Shown here piece after piece: positions 49,544-61,700 of a stretch of DNA of 64,000 bases. Within the stretch, counting starts at the first letter, position 1; each line of letters starts with the position of its first letter. This DNA comes from Trebouxia sp. TZW2008 (Eukaryota; Chlorophyta; Trebouxiophyceae; Trebouxiales; Trebouxiaceae), in the NCBI GenBank assembly GCA_002118135.1, contig BDIU01000465.1, forward strand, positions 1 to 64,000, given 5' to 3'. Position numbers and translations under genes: made by a program. Under the pieces are notes generated by a model that was not told the DNA's origin, searched no databases, and worked only from the letters and a program-made list of their open reading frames with translations.

Positions 49544-52500
49544 ATGTCCACGGCATGGCGGTCATGCTGGTTAGGCATGCCCACCAAAGCCAGGCCGCCA
49601 TCCTCAAGCGCTGCTCCCTGCAACTGCTCCTCAGCAAGGGCTTCAGCCGCGAGACGACACCTCCCTAGGGCGCAAGCGTCTGCCACAGCAGCGAATAGGA
49701 CGTCTGTCACAAAGAAGACCAAGGCGAACCCTCCGAAACTCAACAGCGTCAGCAAGAAAAGCCCGAAACCCTCAACCAACAGTAAAGGTGTGAGACTTCA
49801 CAGTGTGCAGTCCAGCTGTTGCATGCAAGCACTTGATGACATCAAGTTGCTCACATGCAACTGCTGCTCTGACTTGATCTTTGTGCTGCACCAGACAACC
49901 TCAAGGGAGCCAAGGCTGGTCAATTTGATGAGGCCATCATTACAGTCAGGTCAGCTTCTGCTGCTATTTTATGCCACCTTGTGCTATTGGTTTGCCGAGC
50001 GCTTGCTCAATACATGACCCTGCACATGTTCACCAAATAAGCACCTGCACATACACTGCTGCATCTTGCAAAGAGCACCACCAACATGTGCCTGATGATT
50101 CACATACCAAGGTGCTTGTGGGAGGCCACACACTTGTCCAACCAGCCTCTTTTGTGTTGCTAGTGGCATCCAATTCAACTGATTTCAACGCCATTGCTCA
50201 AGCTGCTTGCCATATGGTTGTCAGACAACCTGCGTAGCAACCTACATATGTGATTCCAGGTCTGGGGCTGGTGGCAGAGGAGAGATTGCAGAAAAGACAG
50301 GCGGGAGAATGGTTGATAATTTCAAATACAGCCCAGGTGGCAGCATGCCCAAGAGAATCTGGCTCCCCAACTCTGACCCAGCAGACGGCTATGAAGGCAG
50401 CTCTGTTGTGTAAGCCCATCCACACCAGCTTGCTGGACACCTCTCACGTGATCCACATACTAGTGCATAAGAAACCACGCCTAAGCTATGCTGAGCCATG
50501 CTATCTGCCCAAACTATTCACACAAGCTTGCAAGCGTGCTTGTGCTTGCGCCAGGCTCTTCATTCTGTAAGGTCCATGTTCACCTGCAGGCTGTATGTAG
50601 ATCCTGCCCTGGATTCTTTGCTACATCTGCACGAGCGAAGCAAATGGACAGCACCTGACGGAGCTCAAGGCAACCCTCTCAAAGGAAGCCAGCGCCCCAA
50701 GTGGGTACTCATAGCTTCCTGCGCTTTGCACTGCTCAGCTTCAAGTGCCTGCAAGCTGACTCTGTTGCCAGGATCCATTCATTCAACGGTCAATGCAGGA
50801 ATGTATGACAGATGCTTTGCGATCCTCAGTACATGAGTGTTATGTATGTTGCTTGATGCATGCCAAGCTGAGAAGGAGTCCATTGTAAAGCTAGTATGCC
50901 TGATCTGCACCATGACACAGCTTTTGCTTGCTTCATGACTCAATCCATTCAGGGTGCTCAGTGACACACAAGCATACTTGCATCACGCAATCATGTTGTT
51001 TGAACGCTCTTTTCAATGCTGACGCAAGATGCTGCGTGGTACAGGACTCAAGCCAAACAGAGCTGGGTGTCACCGCCACTGCGCATTCCAGTCCCTCCTG
51101 GAACTGTTGTGAAGAAGAAGAGGGGAGGCCTCCCAATAGCAGACCTAATGCATCCAGGTGACAAGTGCTCAGCACTCTTGTCATCTGCATTGACCCTGAG
51201 CTTGACTAAATCAGGACTCGCCACAGCTTGCTGGACTTGTCATCAACACAAAGCTACTGGCTTTTGCAGCGACATGTCATCATTGCATTTGTTGTCTCTG
51301 AGTGACACTCATTTGACTTAAAGTCTGCTCAGCGCTGCAAGTTTGCAGCATCAACCAACGGCAGTTCATGGGTTCTCTCAGCAGTGTCCAGGGGGCCTTG
51401 CTGTATCTTCCAAGGGTCTGCCTTGCCACTTGACAAGCAAAAATATGTACATCATCTCTCTCCGTTAAAAGCGGCGCAAGTTGCAAATTCCTGTGGGTTT
51501 ACAGCAGTGCAGTAGACGTCTTGTCTTTTGCAGGGGAGTCAGTGGTGGTGGCTCGGGGAGGCAAGGGGGGCATGGGCGTCAAGCGGCCCACCAAAGCAGA
51601 TAACGCCAGGTTGCATACCCGCAGGCGCCGCTTCCTTGTAAGCTTTCCATCCATTATGCATGCAAATCTTTGCCCATGTCCTGTGGCAGGCAACAACAAA
51701 CTAGCCTTAGTTCATGCAAATCCAGCATTCATGCTGAAAAGCTGCTTACTTGCACTTCACTTCTTATCTGCATGTCATCAATTTTGGAGCACCAGCAGTG
51801 TAAGCATTGGCACCTTTGAAATAAACATTTCTTTGCCTTCATTGCAGCTTTGATGACATGCATTCAGGAAAGCTGTAAATGCCGCATATGTGGCAACACC
51901 TCACAGTGTGACTTAGCGCCACCTTTCCACCATCCTCAGAGCTGTGTGTCGTGTGTGGCTTGGTTGTCATGCAGCAGTGACCAGTCATCTCCTCCTCAAG
52001 TGCTGACAACTATACTTGGCAGCATATGCCTTGTGGTTGTGTAACCGAGTGATTTATGGGATAGGAAAAAAGTATTATATCCACTCTTTTATGTTTTTAC
52101 CTTTTTTTTATAATTGTTCCTTGGATGGCTTTGCAACCAGAGCCTTTTTAAAACTCTGTACACTCTTCTGTGGGAAATATTGTTAACCACCCATTCAAAA
52201 TATGTTATCATTCTTCTTCTTTGTGCTTTTGTTTTTTGCTCTTTCTTGTTTTTACAACAAAGAAATAAGGAAACCTCTTTCAAAGGAATACGAAAGAGAA
52301 AGGAAAGGGGTGCCCTTAATCTCCTGTTTCAGCTTTCAATGCAAGCATGTCACATCAATTTCTCGCATGCCAGGCCCATCGTCTTACCACAGCAACTCTG
52401 TTGTCATTGGTGCATCCACACTGCACACAACATACACACTGCATACACCGTACTGCCAAGACCGGAATGAAAGCCCAACAAAGCATGTTGCCAAAGAGAG

Positions 52501-54827
52501 TCAGAAGCAAGGTGCTGAGAATATGTTGTGCGTGTCAGACAGAGGCAGAGACACAAGTGGCAGAGTACGTTGTAGAGGATGAGAATTGGCGGGCAGAAGC
52601 AACAGGTGGACCTGGGGAGGAAGCTTGCCTGCAGCTGCTGCTCAGGGTGGTGGCTGATGTGGGCATCGTGGGCTTTCCCAATGCTGGCAAATCCTCACTG
52701 CTAGCCGCCATGACCAGGTCAGAAAAACACTACAGTAGAGTCTCTTTGCAAGGACACTTGATGAATAACAATCTCGCTGTACAAACAACGCCACTGGTAA
52801 CCAATCACTGCAGTTTGACTGCAGTGGTCCCTCTTGAGTAAGGACAATTCGATGTGAGGACGAATTTATTGGTAACCAAAGCAGTTGTTACAAAGAGAGT
52901 TTACTGTACACGCTGCAAGGGTCTCTGCTTTCAGGAGCTGTGTCTTGTTTAGGATAGAGCAAGATGGTCTATGATCAAGCTGCTGCTTACAAGTGACACT
53001 GTCAAGGCGACTGTTGTGCATATCGCAGGATGTGCATCTGGCCTGCACAACCAGTACCTTCTTGCCAAATCAAAGCAGGGCGCTTGCTGTTGAGACAGAT
53101 GATAATAATAATGATCATAATAATTACATGTTCCAGCATATACTGCTAGGTATGTGTGGCACAAATCCTACCTCGCCAGGCAGGCTTGTCTTGAGCGTCG
53201 CGATATAGACGCCTAATGTTCAACTGTTGAAACTCAGACAGATGCCCAGCAGGATAGGCTTGTGTGTTGTTACAAAGCTTCGCAACGTAGTGAGCAGCTC
53301 TTTTAATTCTGCATACTGTACAAATTCTTTGGTTGTGACCTTCTGGACCATTGACAGTGGCTACCTCATGCAGGGCATCACCTGAAGTAGCGCCGTACCC
53401 CTTCACAACAGTAACACCCAACCTGGGTGTGACTCAAATTGGGACTCAACTGGGCTCAGATAACCGGCTTGTTCTTGCTGACCTTCCTGGCCTTATTGAG
53501 GGTGCTCATCAGGTCAGTCAGCCAAACTTGGCAGGGTTTAACAGCAACAGTGCTGACTGAAAGACGCCTGTTTACATCGGCAATCTGCAGCAGTGTCCTT
53601 TGCAATTGCTCATGCCTTTTGGTCGTGCGTTATAGTCCCGCCAATTTTGACTGAGGTGCTTGTGTCTAGCTTTTTCTCTGTGTAACAGATTGGGTGCCCT
53701 TGCAAGCTGATGTCGTGCAAGCTGAGCATACTTAGCCGTGACATACATTCACACCCCGGTCATTTGCAGGGGCGGGGTCTGGGGCGCATGTTCCTGCGTC
53801 ATCTGCGGCGGACACGCTTCATCCTGCATGTTGTTGATGCAGCAACAGGTGTGCTTCTAGTATGCCTGAACAAGTCTGCCTCACTTTGCCTGAGCTTCAC
53901 TGTAAGAGTATGCCTACACTTCTTCTTTGCAGCGCTGCCTAGCAGTCACATGTGCTAGCTAGCAGACAAGAGCTGTGTAGACTGCCACGTCGGGCTGAGG
54001 TGAATGCTGCAAGCATATATCAGCATGTTCTCAAGCTGTCGTCCCCTGACACAGACTCCATGCATGCTTGGTTACGACTGTTGATGAGAAGCACTGCTGC
54101 TGCACAGATGATCCAGCCACTGATTATTGGGCAGTGAGAGAGGAACTTCGGCTGTACAATCCAGAGTACTGCGCCCGCCCTCATGTGGTGGCACTGAACA
54201 AGATGGACCTGCAAGACGCAAGTCAGTTGCAGGATGAGATTGCTGCTGAGGTGCAGACAATGGCATTGAAAATACAGGTGAGTTGCCTGCCTGATGTTGT
54301 TGCAGCAACTTGCAGGTGCTTTGCCATTCGTCCTTTTGTATGCCTTGCCAGGTGCAGCAATTAGCTTGTACTGCAATCAGAGTGTCGTGGGCTGCAATGC
54401 AGTATGCAACTTGTGCTTGCAAAGCGCTTCTGTCCTCGTGTTTGGGTGAGCCGCTGCATGAAGCCTCAGCAAGATGCATCAGCTGCTTGAGGGGGGCTTC
54501 ATCTGCTTTTTGTCTGCTTATGGTGAAGCCTCATGCTTCTGAAATGATGTCCAAATTTGGTTTGCTCCCTTTTGCAAAGCTCTGCGGTAAGTGAGATGCG
54601 AAACTTCCTGTTCCTGGCTGCAGGCTGATAGTGCTGAAGGCATGCCAGAGCCATCTTTGCCCTCTGCCATTGTCTGTGTCAGTGCACAAGAAGGCACAGG
54701 TCTTGAGGCTTTGAGCGCAGCATTGCGGCCATTGCTGCCTGAAGCAGACTTTGAGTCACCTGTCATGCAGCAAGCTGTATCAGAAGATGTGCCAGAGGAA
54801 GAATGGGGCTGGTCGTCATCTTTTTGA
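49544..54827 (+). CDS. Plastid Obg-type GTPase (ObgC/CgtA family)
   Basis: Obg GTPases assist large ribosomal subunit assembly; the plastid form is essential for chloroplast ribosomes in plants. Eleven exons join in phase: 49544-49787, 49910-49949, 50260-50409, 50590-50700, 51045-51157, 51534-51637, 52539-52717, 53374-53512, 53770-53848, 54108-54277 and 54624-54827, giving 510 residues. The first exon is a Ser/Ala/Arg-rich transit peptide. The Obg fold follows ([46 protein letters not shown]), with fewer Gly-rich helices than bacterial Obg. The GTPase domain has G1 [10 protein letters not shown]3 [11 protein letters not shown]4 NKMD and G5 SAQEGTGL, plus [20 protein letters not shown]. The C-terminus is a short acidic tail ending EEWGWSSSF. 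All catalytic motifs are intact. Confidence 0.95.
52040..52300. other. AT-rich, T-tract island in Obg intron 6
   Basis: About 260 bp of T-rich then A-rich sequence, sharply different from the flanking intron. No inverted termini or gene recognised. Confidence 0.5.
52733..52906 (+). mobile_element. Pogo/Emigrant-like MITE, copy 2 (Obg intron 7)
   Basis: The 174-bp element has TA on each side (52731-52732, 52907-52908). Left terminus CAGTAGAGTCTCTTTGCAAG. The right terminus in reverse complement, CAGTAAACTCTCTTTGTAAC, is an inverted repeat of about 23 bp with 18 matches. It shares termini and internal sequence with the element at 15541. CAGTA-ACCTCT-type ends with TA duplication match plant Emigrant/pogo MITEs. 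Confidence 0.8.
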
Positions 54828-55330
54828 ATCTGGCTAGCCCTGCTCAAGTGCGTTTTGAGCTGTCGTTGAAATGAACGTTTCAGAATGAATGCTATTGTAT
54901 TCTGCAAACCTGATTGACCTTGTCTTCTCTTGCCAAACATGCATCCATGACTGAGCGACCTGTGTTCATGATATTCCTGATTCAGAGGACCTATGTGGTA
55001 TTCATATCCCATGATCATCTCTCTGCTCTTACACAACGATATGCATGTCCCCAATGCAAGTTTATGTAGCATACTCTTCGGTTCCTACTGATCGTCAGAC
55101 TACACAACCTTCTGGCAAGTAGCAACAGCCAGCCGGGCGAGACAAGACTTGTGCCGGACACACACACACTCTTGCTTGCAAGTGTAATAATGAAATCATG
55201 ATGATTATTGAGTAGCAATAGACAATCATTCTTCTGTTTGAAACAGATTGTATCTGACACAATTCAACTGAATGCCAAGAACTGATCCATTCACCAGGCT
55301 CGCACCTGGGATTAGCCGCATCTCATTGCA

Positions 55331-55403
55331 GACGCAATGGCGCAGTTGGTAGCGCGTCAGATTGTGGCTCTGGAGGTCGTGAGATCGAAACTCACTTGCG
55401 TCA
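55331..55403 (+). tRNA. tRNA-His (anticodon GTG)
   Basis: A 73-nt cloverleaf: acceptor GACGCAA/TTGCGTC with A discriminator, D stem GCGC/GCGC, anticodon stem TCAGA/TCTGG with loop TTGTGGC (anticodon GTG at 55394 minus 30, i.e. 55364-55366 in the loop 55362-55368), and T stem GTGAG/CTCAC. No intron. The A box (TGGCGCAGTTGG) is good. The T loop is ATCGAAA instead of TTCGANN, so the B box is degenerate. The body resembles elongator-Met-type tRNAs more than typical eukaryotic tRNA-His. Confidence 0.85.
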
Positions 55404-55426
55404 GAACTTTTTTTTTGTGGTCGACC

Positions 55427-55755
55427 TGCACTTTTCAGCTTGGGTGTGCACTCGCAGCTTCCTCAGCATCCTGTTGGCGTCGACTTTACATGCAAGTGAG
55501 CGGCCATGAATCATGTTAGTGAGCGGCCATGAATCCCAGTGGACCATGAATCATAGAGATTGACTTCCTTGATATGCCAGTATGTGCACTCGCTACTCAA
55601 TCAGCAGCTCCTGCACTTTTCAGCTTGGGTGTGCACTCGCAGCTTCATCAGCAGATCCTGTTGGCGTCGACTTTACATGCAAGTGAGCGGCCATGAATCC
55701 CAGTAGACCATGAATTAAAATGATTGACTTCCTTGATATGCCAGTATGTAGATCA
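55427..55755. repeat. 184-bp tandem duplication next to the tRNA
   Basis: CTGCACTTTTCAGCTTGGGT begins units at 55427 and 55611. The two are near identical apart from a duplicated GTGAGCGGCCATGAATC in the first. Confidence 0.9.
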
Positions 55756-56938
55756 GTATATGCATGCTGACATGTACAGCATTCCACTCGCACCGGCCGC
55801 GGTTGATACCTGACCGATTCGCAATTGAGATCATTTCAAGCCTTTGAGGGATCCCGAACAATAGCTTTGTCAAATGGCTCTGCTGTCCAAAAGCGTGCGC
55901 ATATGAATGCACAATGCAAATTTACATCTATTACATGCAAGAACTTCATTACATTCATTTTCGCTCCGAGCATATACGTTCACTCTGTCTTGTGTGCTGT
56001 TGGAGCAGCATGGCTGGTAGTCTAATTGTAACGACAAAGTGTAATTTGCAATCATTGAATTGCGCTGATACGCATGTCTGTGTCGTTGGCACTCGTTGGC
56101 GCTTCATCATGCCTGAAGCGCCAACGAGTGCCTGTTCAATGAAACAATCTGTTAAATCAAACAACTAGCTAAAGGCTCACTTGGCGTCACGTTGCTGCTT
56201 GCTCCTTGCAAAGTAACTGCAACTGTCTTTGCTTGTGCATTCAAAGCCCGCCTTGTGCGTTCAAACTATGCTTAGTCATGCAGCACGTGAGATCATTCCA
56301 GAGATGGTAGGCAAAAGCCTTCCAGGTGCACAGCCACGTCGAGCGTGCTCACGGCGTGCGTACATGGTGCAGTGTTTCAGGGCAATCATTGAGTCAATTG
56401 CAGGCGCAAGCTGCGCGACAAAAGTTTGTTTTTACCTCCTGGCAGTGCCTGGGCCTGCTTTCCATACGGCCAGCTAGCTCCCATGGCTGATGGCATGAAC
56501 CACAGCCATTTGTTTGCTGCAGTGAGCTCAAGCCTGTGCTCGAGCCTGTTGCATCCGCAATAGCATTAACATACCGCAACATCCAGCTGACGCATTCCTC
56601 GACCAGGGAATTGACCGGAGTTGACCGGATGTTCATGCATGCAGGCAGCATAACACATGCACCTGACAGACTGAATGCCCCAATTTTTCACTCCATATCT
56701 CTCAACGAATCTGTCAAGTGGCTGGCCAAAAGGCGCCTTGCAGTCCAATAGCGTGCGCATTGACATCGGCATTGATCAAATTCTGCAGACATTCCCTTGC
56801 CCAAGATGCAAAACTTTCTTGAACAGATTTCAGGAAACCTATATAAAGCCCTACGAGGCCGCTGTTGTCCGATAGCGTCTCTGTGAAGCTGCAGCAAGTT
56901 TGAGCAAGCTCCGCGCGCTGTACGCAACTTTTGGACCA
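55756..56938. other. Intergenic, contains a long hairpin
   Basis: No gene supported. A diverged duplication links about 55855-55910 with about 56705-56770 (both contain CCAA-AGCGTGCGCAT). The hairpin at 56088 is described separately. Confidence 0.4.
56088..56132. other. Perfect 19-bp stem, 7-nt loop hairpin
   Basis: GGCACTCGTTGGCGCTTCA (56088-56106) pairs perfectly with TGAAGCGCCAACGAGTGCC (56114-56132). It could be a small-RNA precursor, a cruciform, or the palindromic end of a mobile element. Confidence 0.85.
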
Positions 56939-57713
56939 ATGGTCGCAGGGACTCTCCTGCCATGCTCGACGCACTATCAGCTGACGAGCCTCCGACGAGG
57001 GCCCTGGTCCAGCAACACTGGTGTACAAAGCAGATCAGCGCTGACTCGACGTGCACCTGCTGTAAGAGCACAGGCTGGTGAGCTTATTACTGGCTCAAAT
57101 ACGGTGTTCAGCAGGAAGCCCGAGGGTTTTGCTGCCAAAGTCTGCACATTAGTCTGAAACAGTTGTTGTCCAACCCTGCAGTTGAGGCGCCCTCCCGTCC
57201 TCGGTCAACAGACACAGCCGAAAGCAAACCTGTGTTTGGCAGCAGACAAACTCCTTCTTATGTCAGCTTGTCTGACACATACGCAATTGTAGACATCGGT
57301 GGCACTCAGATGCTCTTAGAGGAAGGCAGGTGGTACACTTGCAATAGGCTTCAGGTATGCTAATCCAGGAATTATTCGCATAGTACAGTTCGCTGCTATG
57401 TTTGAAATGTCGTATTATAGAAGTCCAGATCAGGAATGCTCCCATAAACCAAATGTGTGGCATATTGCAGGCTGACCCAGGCAGCACAATCAAGCTTGGC
57501 AGGGTATTAGCAGCAAAGGACAATGGCAATTTCACATGTGGCAAACCTTATTTGGAAAATGTCACTGTGGAGGCGGAAATATTAGAGGAGCTGAAAGGCA
57601 AAAAGATCATTGTATACAAGATGAAACCCAAAAAGCATTACCAGCGGAAAAATGGACACAGGCAACCACTCACAAAGTTTCTGGTCACCAAAATCAGCAC
57701 CGGCAGCAGCTAG
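56939..57713 (+). CDS. Plastid ribosomal protein bL21
   Basis: bL21 is a protein of the plastid 50S subunit. Three exons join in phase: 56939-57077, 57182-57354 and 57471-57713, giving 184 residues. The first about 60 residues form a Ser/Arg/Ala-rich transit peptide. The mature domain begins [20 protein letters not shown] and continues [34 protein letters not shown] and [20 protein letters not shown]. It ends [12 protein letters not shown], exactly the L21 signature. The start is the ATG giving [15 protein letters not shown]. Confidence 0.95.
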
Positions 57714-58738
57714 GCACAGCTGCCTCAGGATCTGAGTCAACGCTAAATAATGTTTTGCGTGTTGGATCCATTCTGTGAGTTCATGAACTCCACTGAGCAG
57801 CCCGGCCAACTCAATTTTGGCTCTTGAGAGAGTGATAGCACCATGATGTGTTGTTGGTACAGTGTTACATGTCTACTCACCACCAACTTGCTGCTATGAG
57901 CATGTCCCTCAGTACTGAGCTTCATCAAGCCCTTCTCATGATTCATCACTGATGATCAGCTGAGACTTTTGGCTTGGCAATGCTCGTAGAAATGAATGCC
58001 TTGTATCAGTTGCTCGCATACCCTGTAAACTAGGACAAAAGCCTGACCGTGTTGTCAAAACCAGATGCAAGACACCACCGTCACAGTTGGTTTGGTTCCC
58101 TGAGTTGCACAGTGCATGCTGAGGTCTGGGAAATCTGGAAGTGTCATCATGGATTGAGCTCAAGGTTGTATCTAAACACTGGTAGCAGCACACCACTGTG
58201 GTCTGCCTTAGCAGCAGTCAGCAAGGTGCTCACTGTCAGGCTTTGTCACAGAGGGTCTTACAGGAAGCAGCCCGAGACTGCTGCCCTTGCAATTGGCACA
58301 TGGCTGCAGAAAACCTTCTGATTTCTATGCTACGGGAGCCAACAACAACCTCCATCAGCTGTGTGAGTAGTGCAGCTTGGAAGCATGGAACAAGCGTCAA
58401 ATTGCGGCTGCATGTTGAACGCATGATTGCTACTTGCCAGCCTAACCACCTGAAGGCGTTGTACTCTACAAGCTTGACTCACGCAGGCTGTCCATTATTT
58501 CGCAGTGTACAAGCTGTCAGAGTTGCAGGTACTGTCTCCTGAGGCCTAGGTCTACTCTGTGCAGATGTACTACACATCTGGGTGATGGCATCAGAAGCTT
58601 GGACCATTGCAACTTCATTCACATTCATGTGATTTCAGCAGCTCCGTACACGTTTGGGAAGGTTGCGCTAATTGTGCATCAGCACACGCACTGCAGTATG
58701 TGCTGATGCACACGCAAAGATTTCTAGCTGGCTGCTGT
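57714..58738. other. Intergenic, convergent 3' ends
   Basis: This lies between the 3' ends of bL21 and the helicase gene. Open segments exist (for example 58198-58540, plus) but no family or splice chain was recognised. Confidence 0.4.
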
Positions 58739-61700
58739 TCACTTGCGAGCAGCTTTAGCCCGTTTTGCAGCACCAATTTGATTGGCTGGCAACGCGCCTT
58801 CCATTTGTCTCTTGCCAGTCTTTGCAGCAGGTTTGGCATTGTGTGTCGAATTTGATGCTCCTGCTGGCATCTCGTCATAATCACTGTATGCATCCGGGTC
58901 ATCATCTTCAATGCCAGCATCTGCCACCGCTGCTGGTGCCGCTCCCTTACTGGCCTGCACGTTCAGCGTTGCATTCTGTGGCATACTCAAGTGGGCAACA
59001 ACATTCTGTACGATACCAAAACCTGTGCCAAGGCAGCTTGCTCAAGGAACCATGATTTCAACGCTTTGGTTTCAGTTGAGCTACCTGCAGAGGTCACTAC
59101 TGCATGTTGAGTAGTTCAGTGGCTGGTGTGAGCGGTGCATGACAAGCCATTGCAAGCCTGATCACACACCCTCAAGTTGTTTGTGTTGGCAGCTGTGACA
59201 TGTGTTGGTCCACTGTACAGCATGTAAGAGCTGTAGGCCGCCCATGAAGCGTGTGTGCAGGCAGCTGTTGTTTGTGTTGGCAGCTGTGCGATGTGTTGGT
59301 CCATTGTTTAGTGTGTAAGAGCTGTAGGCAACCCATGATGCAATGTGTACGGGCAGCAAGCATGCAGAAAAGCTAGCATGCAATGCAGATATGCATAGAT
59401 CTTGGACAGTACCTTCAGATCAGCAGGTGTCGGCTTGACAGCATTGACCTTGCCTGCAATGAGTTTCTGGAGAAAATCTGCAAAGGGCTTAGCGGGCCGA
59501 TACAGGCACCTGCACAACACATACAGGCAGAATGTAATTGTATTGACGTCTTCACCACAGAGTGTGGCAACCTTGCACGATGAAGACACCAATGCTGCAT
59601 GACATGATGTCTTGACAGCAGTGTGTATCAAGCAGGGGTCAGTCATGCGATGCCTGACAAGAATCAGCTGTCAGGCTTATATTGTGTGCACTGCAACAGG
59701 ACCTGCTGTGATCTGCACTGACTATGCAGCGCCATTATTCTGCAATGCAGACACCATCTTCACCGTGAATCTTTCATTGAGTGCATGTGCTGCACAACAA
59801 TATGGTCTGAACCCACCTGTCAATCTTAGCCTGTTTGATCAAGTTGCCCCATTAATCATCACTGTGCAGTGCCTTGGCATTGCCAATCACAATCAGTGAA
59901 GACCTTGCACATGTCAGCCTAACCTTCATTTGTGGTCAGAACTCACCTGTCAATTTTGGCCTGTCTGATTAGGTTGCCCCATCGCTCATCACTGACCAGG
60001 GCCTTGGCATTGCCAATCACAATGAGTGAAGACCGGGCACGTGTCAGGCCCACGTTTACACGCCGTTCATCGGCCACAAAGCCTATGCTGCGGCCAATTG
60101 ATGTACGTACCGTGCTGAAGATTGCGACATCTTTCTCTCTGCCCTGTGAATCACACCAGCACTGGTGATGAGATCACTTCTGGTGTTGCAGCAGTGCTTG
60201 CAGCAGCGGCAGTGCAGCGCATTTGAGGGTTCTGTTGCTGTGTGGTGATTGTAAGCAAGTCTGCAGATTGTGATGAGGGTCATCCTTGGCGCCCTTGGCC
60301 CCCTTTGGCACAACTATGAGCCTCCGACCAGAATAACCAGAATCTGCATAGCTTCTGTGCCGCAAATGCTGTGCATACCCTAGCTATTGTTGTAGACTGT
60401 GCACAAAATGTAACTCCCTCAAGTGTGTATAAGTGCTGCTTTTGTCTGCAGAAGGTTGGGGCTTCTGTGCCCTTGATGGGTCTGTTTGAAAGGAGATGCT
60501 CATGACAAGCAGACAGATCTCATGACAATGCACACACGCAAATGAATGATTTAGATCCACACAACTTGCGCAGGGTTTAGTGATCATGAGATTTTTCTCA
60601 GGGGAGCAATGGCTGATTTGATATATGTGGCGGTTTGTCATGGCAGCGCTGTATGAGCAGTCTGTTGTGAGCAGTCGGTGAACGTATGCCACTGATGTTT
60701 GGATTTTGACGAGCAAAGCTCAGACCTGGAAGCCGTCAATGGTGTTGATGTCCACCATGCGTGCCCCCTCCTTCCCTAGCGCCGCCTCAAACTTCTCCCT
60801 TATCAGTTTCACCTGCTTGTCAAGCTAAGTCTTAGCTCAACACCTTGCATATCAACTTGTTTGACAATGGGCAAGAAGCAAGACGCTGAAACATGTCACA
60901 GCTGCAGCACAGCACTGTATCAGCACAAGTTGATGATACACGCCTTTGATTTCAGGCATTCCTCAGTTTCAAGGAGATCATAGGTGTTAGGAGTTGCTGC
61001 TCACACACCAGGAGACATACAGATTGCTGCAAGGGCAACTTACACCAAGGCCCCTGCAGTCCCGTCTTGGAAGCTTTGGGCGGGTGGCATACTAAAACAT
61101 CAGCAATGCTAGGGTGTAGTGCTCTGTACTACTCAGTCAGTTGAGCATGTGATATTCACCAGGGCTCTTGTCGGTGGGACAACAGCTACAGAGGGTGCGC
61201 GGGTGCGGGTGCAGGCGCACCAGCTTGCAAAACATGCAGGAGGTCACGCATTTGGATAGTGGATGGGGCTGACCTGGGCTTTGTAGGGTGAGATGACGGC
61301 TACAGAGGGTTTGGTGCGCAGGTCGGGATGCAGATGCACCAGCTCACGGTACAGGCACAGCACCATCTCCACCTCCACCCGATTGACAATGCTGCTGCTG
61401 CCCTCAGGAATCATCTCCTTTCCACCAACGTCGTAGAACACAAATGGTCCAAACGCCTGCACAAATCACACACAATTGAAGAAAGTTCAACAGAAATTGG
61501 GACATTCACCCAGCTCAGAATGCTGCTGCTGCCATCAGGAATCATCTACCTGCCGCCCACATCATAGAACACAAACGATTCAAACGCCTGCACATGCCGT
61601 ACACAATTGAATGAGATCTGACAGAATTGGGACATCCGCCCAATGCTGTTCGCTATGCTGCTGCTGCCCTCAGGAGTCATCTCTTGCCACCCACATCAAA

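Noticed and set aside
55337..55519. 60-codon open frame across the tRNA
   Set aside because: It overlaps the tRNA and a tandem repeat; no coding evidence.
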